Positions 28,855 to 30,680 of a stretch of 30,680 nucleotides of DNA are shown piece by piece. Both the position numbers and the translations under genes were made by a program. Origin of the DNA: a virus; the IMG/VR virus record IMGVR_UViG_3300046318_000295, positions 1 to 30,680 of that record; one strand, given 5' to 3'. Position 1 is the first letter of the stretch, and every line of letters starts with the position of its first letter. Below the pieces are notes generated by a model, which did no database searches, was not told where the DNA came from, and saw only the letters and a program-made list of their open reading frames with translations.

Positions 28855-29302
28855 TTGCCCTTGCTTCTTGCCTACGCTTCAAGGCATCCATCTTACTAAT
28901 TGCTTTTACTTCAGCGACTCCAAGTCTGGATCTATCTGCAGGAGTGAATCCTAAAAGGCTTAGATTGCTTATGATTCTAGAATCTAGTTCTCTCAAAGCT
29001 TTGCGTTCTCTCCAGTCCTGATTCTGCATTACTTTCACTCTAAGATTCCATCTTTCGTCCACAAGCTCACAAGTCATCAACAGAATTTCAGAATCGGTAT
29101 TAGGGCTTATCCAACTCAAGCCAGAACCCCAAATCTTGTCCCAAAACTCACGCCCATACTTTAGAAGCGGCCGAGCAGGTTCAGGAATTCTTGAAATAGG
29201 TTCTAAAAGTTGAAGTTGAGTGGTATCTGGTAAAGGTCGCTTTCCAGGATTGCCCAATTTTCTTTTGACTTCAGTAGGTTTACTTGGTCTTCCTGCTGGC
29301 AT
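28838..29302 (-). CDS. terS: Terminase small subunit, P27 family
   Basis: A 154-residue protein starting MPAGRPSKPTEVKRKLGNPG, the signature opening of P27-type small terminases, then ...LPDTTQLQLLEPISRIPEP. The middle helices EFWDKIWGSGLSWISP and LLMTCELVDERWNL belong to the same family, and SLLGFTPADRSRLGVAEVKA (about 112-131) is the C-terminal oligomerisation part. It recognises the packaging site and regulates the large subunit. The gene precedes terL directly. Confidence 0.9.
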   Translation of the reverse strand: MPAGRPSKPTEVKRKLGNPGKRPLPDTTQLQLLEPISRIPEPARPLLKYGREFWDKIWGSGLSWISPNTDSEILLMTCELVDERWNLRVKVMQNQDWRERKALRELDSRIISNLSLLGFTPADRSRLGVAEVKAISKMDALKRRQEARASGESK

Positions 29303-29305
29303 AAG

Positions 29306-30043
29306 TTAGTCCTTGGGTTGGAGCAGTAGGGTCAGATTTGCACTGCCTTCTTTTGACTGGGAGTCAATCGCATCACTATCAATGCTTCTACCGCCTACAC
29401 CCTTATACATGGTAGCACCTTGTCGCTGAATTTCGCTGAAAGGTAGAATCGGGACTGTCAGGCGATCCTTAGCCGAAGGATTTAGAAAATACATGTAGCG
29501 AAGTTGAAAGCCTGCAAGTGGAGCCGCACCATTCTTCTTCCAATAGGTCGCATTTCCACCACCTGGAAGACCGACATTCAAACTAAGGTCAGTCATGATT
29601 TCCCCATTAGGCATCCTAAGAATTGTCTTGTTCTTCTTCAAGCCAGTCAAAAAAAATCCACTAGCCCGATAAATAGTTCCATCTCCACACTGCGTTCCAT
29701 CTGCAAAGCTAATGACCCACTCAACTGTTGGTGCGTGCTTCTTCAACATCTTCATTGCAACGCTGATTGCTCTGCTCTCTGAATTCTTAGGCAAGGCATC
29801 AGTGAAGGCCATGCGATTCAATTCCAGAAAACCATTCCAAGCAGTGTCCTTGACCAAGCCAATAACTTTACTCTTATCAAGCGAAGGGCCGAACGACATC
29901 ACGCCTTCAAGCGAACCTGCATAAAAAACGCCAAGATGCAACTGACTATTAGAAACAACTTTGCCGCTGTAGTGAACTCGCTTGACCAAAGCATTTGCTT
30001 CTTTAGAAGAAATGGGTTTGACGACAATATCCTTAGCCGACAT
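29306..30043 (-). CDS. Mom-like DNA modification protein (GNAT fold)
   Basis: A 245-residue protein resembling phage Mu Mom, which converts adenine to N6-carbamoylmethyl-adenine and thereby blocks many restriction enzymes. Recognisable segments: VHYSGKVV (23-30), LGVFYAGSLEGVMSFGPSLD (37-56), LELNRMAFTDALPKNSESRA (73-92), and VISFADGTQCGDGTIYRASG (110-129), followed by FFLTGLKKNKTI. These match the acetyltransferase-like core of Mom relatives. The ATG forms TAATG with the ParB-like stop; an ATG five codons earlier is less likely. Family membership is recalled from motif shape; the chemistry of this member is inferred. Confidence 0.8.
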   Translation of the reverse strand: MSAKDIVVKPISSKEANALVKRVHYSGKVVSNSQLHLGVFYAGSLEGVMSFGPSLDKSKVIGLVKDTAWNGFLELNRMAFTDALPKNSESRAISVAMKMLKKHAPTVEWVISFADGTQCGDGTIYRASGFFLTGLKKNKTILRMPNGEIMTDLSLNVGLPGGGNATYWKKNGAAPLAGFQLRYMYFLNPSAKDRLTVPILPFSEIQRQGATMYKGVGGRSIDSDAIDSQSKEGSANLTLLLQPKD

Positions 30044-30636
30044 TACTTCTCCATCCAAGCTTCAACAATTCTGAAGATAGCGTTTCCATTGCTGTTCGTA
30101 TTCAAATCAAAATCAAAATCACCCAAAGCCTTAGCCTGATCTAAAGCGACTCTGATCAGATCTGCTTGAGAGTTATGCAAAGTGAAAGACATGGTTTCCA
30201 TTTCACCCTTTTCTTTACCCAAGCCTTCAAAGGCATCTTCAAGTTCTTGCTCTCCAGGCTGTTCAATCTTGAAGAAACCAAAATCTTCAATTTCAAAATC
30301 TGCTTCTTCAAGCTCAATCAACTGAGAAGCCAAAACTTCTTTATCCCATTCAGCCAATTCTGCTGACCGATTATCTGCCAGAGCATAAGCCTTGACTTTG
30401 TCTGCATCCCACTCGTCTGGAATCAATGCCACTTGAATCTCTTTCCACCCCAAGGATCTTGCCGCAATGATTGTTCCATTTCCAGCGACCACAGTTTTAC
30501 GCCAAACGACAATTGGCTTTCTCTGACCAAAGGCTTTCAAGCTTTCAGCAATGACCTTGAGATTCAGGTCATCATGCTTCCTTGCATTATTGGGATCAAG
30601 CGACAAGTCATCAATTTTCAAAGTTTCAATATTCAT
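30043..30636 (-). CDS. ParB/Srx-like nuclease-domain protein
   Basis: A 197-residue protein with an N-terminal ParB/sulfiredoxin-fold domain: LSLDPNNARKHDD (11-23), ESLKAFGQRKPIVV (31-44), VVAGNGTIIAARSLGW (49-64) and ALADNRSAE (85-93). In this domain the GNG/AAR part binds nucleotide. The C-terminal part includes METMSFTLHNSQADLIRVAL and a final helix FRIVEAWMEK seen in phage ParB-methylase proteins. Such domains are usually fused to a DNA methyltransferase; here it stands alone beside mom and the terminases, suggesting a joint role in DNA modification. It is the first gene of the leftward late block. Confidence 0.82.
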   Translation of the reverse strand: MNIETLKIDDLSLDPNNARKHDDLNLKVIAESLKAFGQRKPIVVWRKTVVAGNGTIIAARSLGWKEIQVALIPDEWDADKVKAYALADNRSAELAEWDKEVLASQLIELEEADFEIEDFGFFKIEQPGEQELEDAFEGLGKEKGEMETMSFTLHNSQADLIRVALDQAKALGDFDFDLNTNSNGNAIFRIVEAWMEK

Positions 30637-30680
30637 GAACTAAGCCTATTTGAAAAAAGGCATAATTTTGCGAATACCTG
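30637..30680 (-). promoter_or_regulatory. Upstream region of ParB-like gene, possible leaderless promoter
   Basis: On the minus strand TAGGCT (30648-30643) lies exactly six bases before the ATG, the same TANNNT-N6-ATG arrangement as before whiB, the exonuclease and GT4. The AGG in the box is eight bases from ATG, so a weak Shine-Dalgarno role is the alternative. No -35 box is evident. The rest is A+T-rich with a poly-T segment; the window ends 44 bases upstream of the ATG. Confidence 0.4.

Noticed and set aside
1-30680. Integrase, repressor, tRNA genes or CRISPR array
   Set aside because: No recombinase motif, attachment-site pair, CI-type repressor, cloverleaf or spaced repeat array was seen on reading both strands; tRNAs were not checked by program.

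Overview
The window looks like a complete or nearly complete genome of a tailed siphophage (HK97-type capsid, non-contractile tail) that infects an actinobacterium. The host guess rests on a WhiB-family regulator, a gene essentially confined to Actinobacteria and their phages, and on several genes typical of actinophages (P27-type small terminase, FmdB-like zinc ribbon, NlpC/P60 and M23 lysins, YqaJ exonuclease). Base composition is A+T-rich (about 40% GC by eye, not counted), which suits low-GC freshwater actinobacteria better than Streptomyces or Mycobacterium. That host is an inference. No integrase, excisionase or lysogeny repressor was recognised, so a virulent lifestyle is likely. No tRNA or CRISPR array was seen. 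Both window ends lie in the non-coding stretch between the HNH nuclease gene and the ParB-like gene, as expected if the contig is a whole genome opened near its packaging end.

Almost every gene lies on the minus strand, so the map reads from 30.6 kb down to 0.1 kb. Block 1 (30.6-27.2 kb): ParB/Srx-like protein, Mom-type DNA modification enzyme, small and large terminase subunits, a tiny membrane protein. Block 2 (27.2-22.3 kb): portal, a small beta-rich protein, a HAD-like domain fused to a prohead protease, then the major capsid gene alone between two intrinsic terminators. Block 3 (22.3-19.9 kb): a sugar cassette (GT4, 31-residue Cys-rich peptide, GT2, cytidylyltransferase) inserted between capsid and connector genes. 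Block 4 (19.9-14 kb): connector, tail terminator-like protein, tail tube, frameshifted tail-assembly chaperone, tape measure, hub protein with a carbohydrate-binding-like insert, and a small fibre-like protein. Block 5 (13.95-12.8 kb): small zinc-binding protein, coiled-coil membrane protein, M23 endolysin, holin.

whiB (12461-12763) is the only rightward gene. It diverges from the early region across a 15-bp spacer. The early region (12.4-0.1 kb, leftward) encodes YqaJ-type exonuclease, a probable single-strand annealing protein, a cytosine-5 methyltransferase split by a frameshift, a winged-helix replication protein, a DnaB-type helicase, SSB, a RusA resolvase, many tiny proteins, a metallophosphoesterase, an FmdB-like zinc ribbon, an exported NlpC/P60 hydrolase and an HNH endonuclease.

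The most unusual signals are regulatory. Two short-ORF cassettes (10591-9665 and 5046-4336) share a promoter-leader module: a TANNNT box, a predicted 5'-terminal hairpin starting at or one base after +1, and a tandem AGGACAAAAGGACAAA ribosome-binding segment. Their genes are joined by a repeated GGTGC(A/G)TAATG stop-start junction. Four genes with their own upstream region (whiB, the exonuclease, the first glycosyltransferase, the ParB-like gene) carry TANNNT exactly six bases before ATG and little or no Shine-Dalgarno sequence, which suggests leaderless transcripts.
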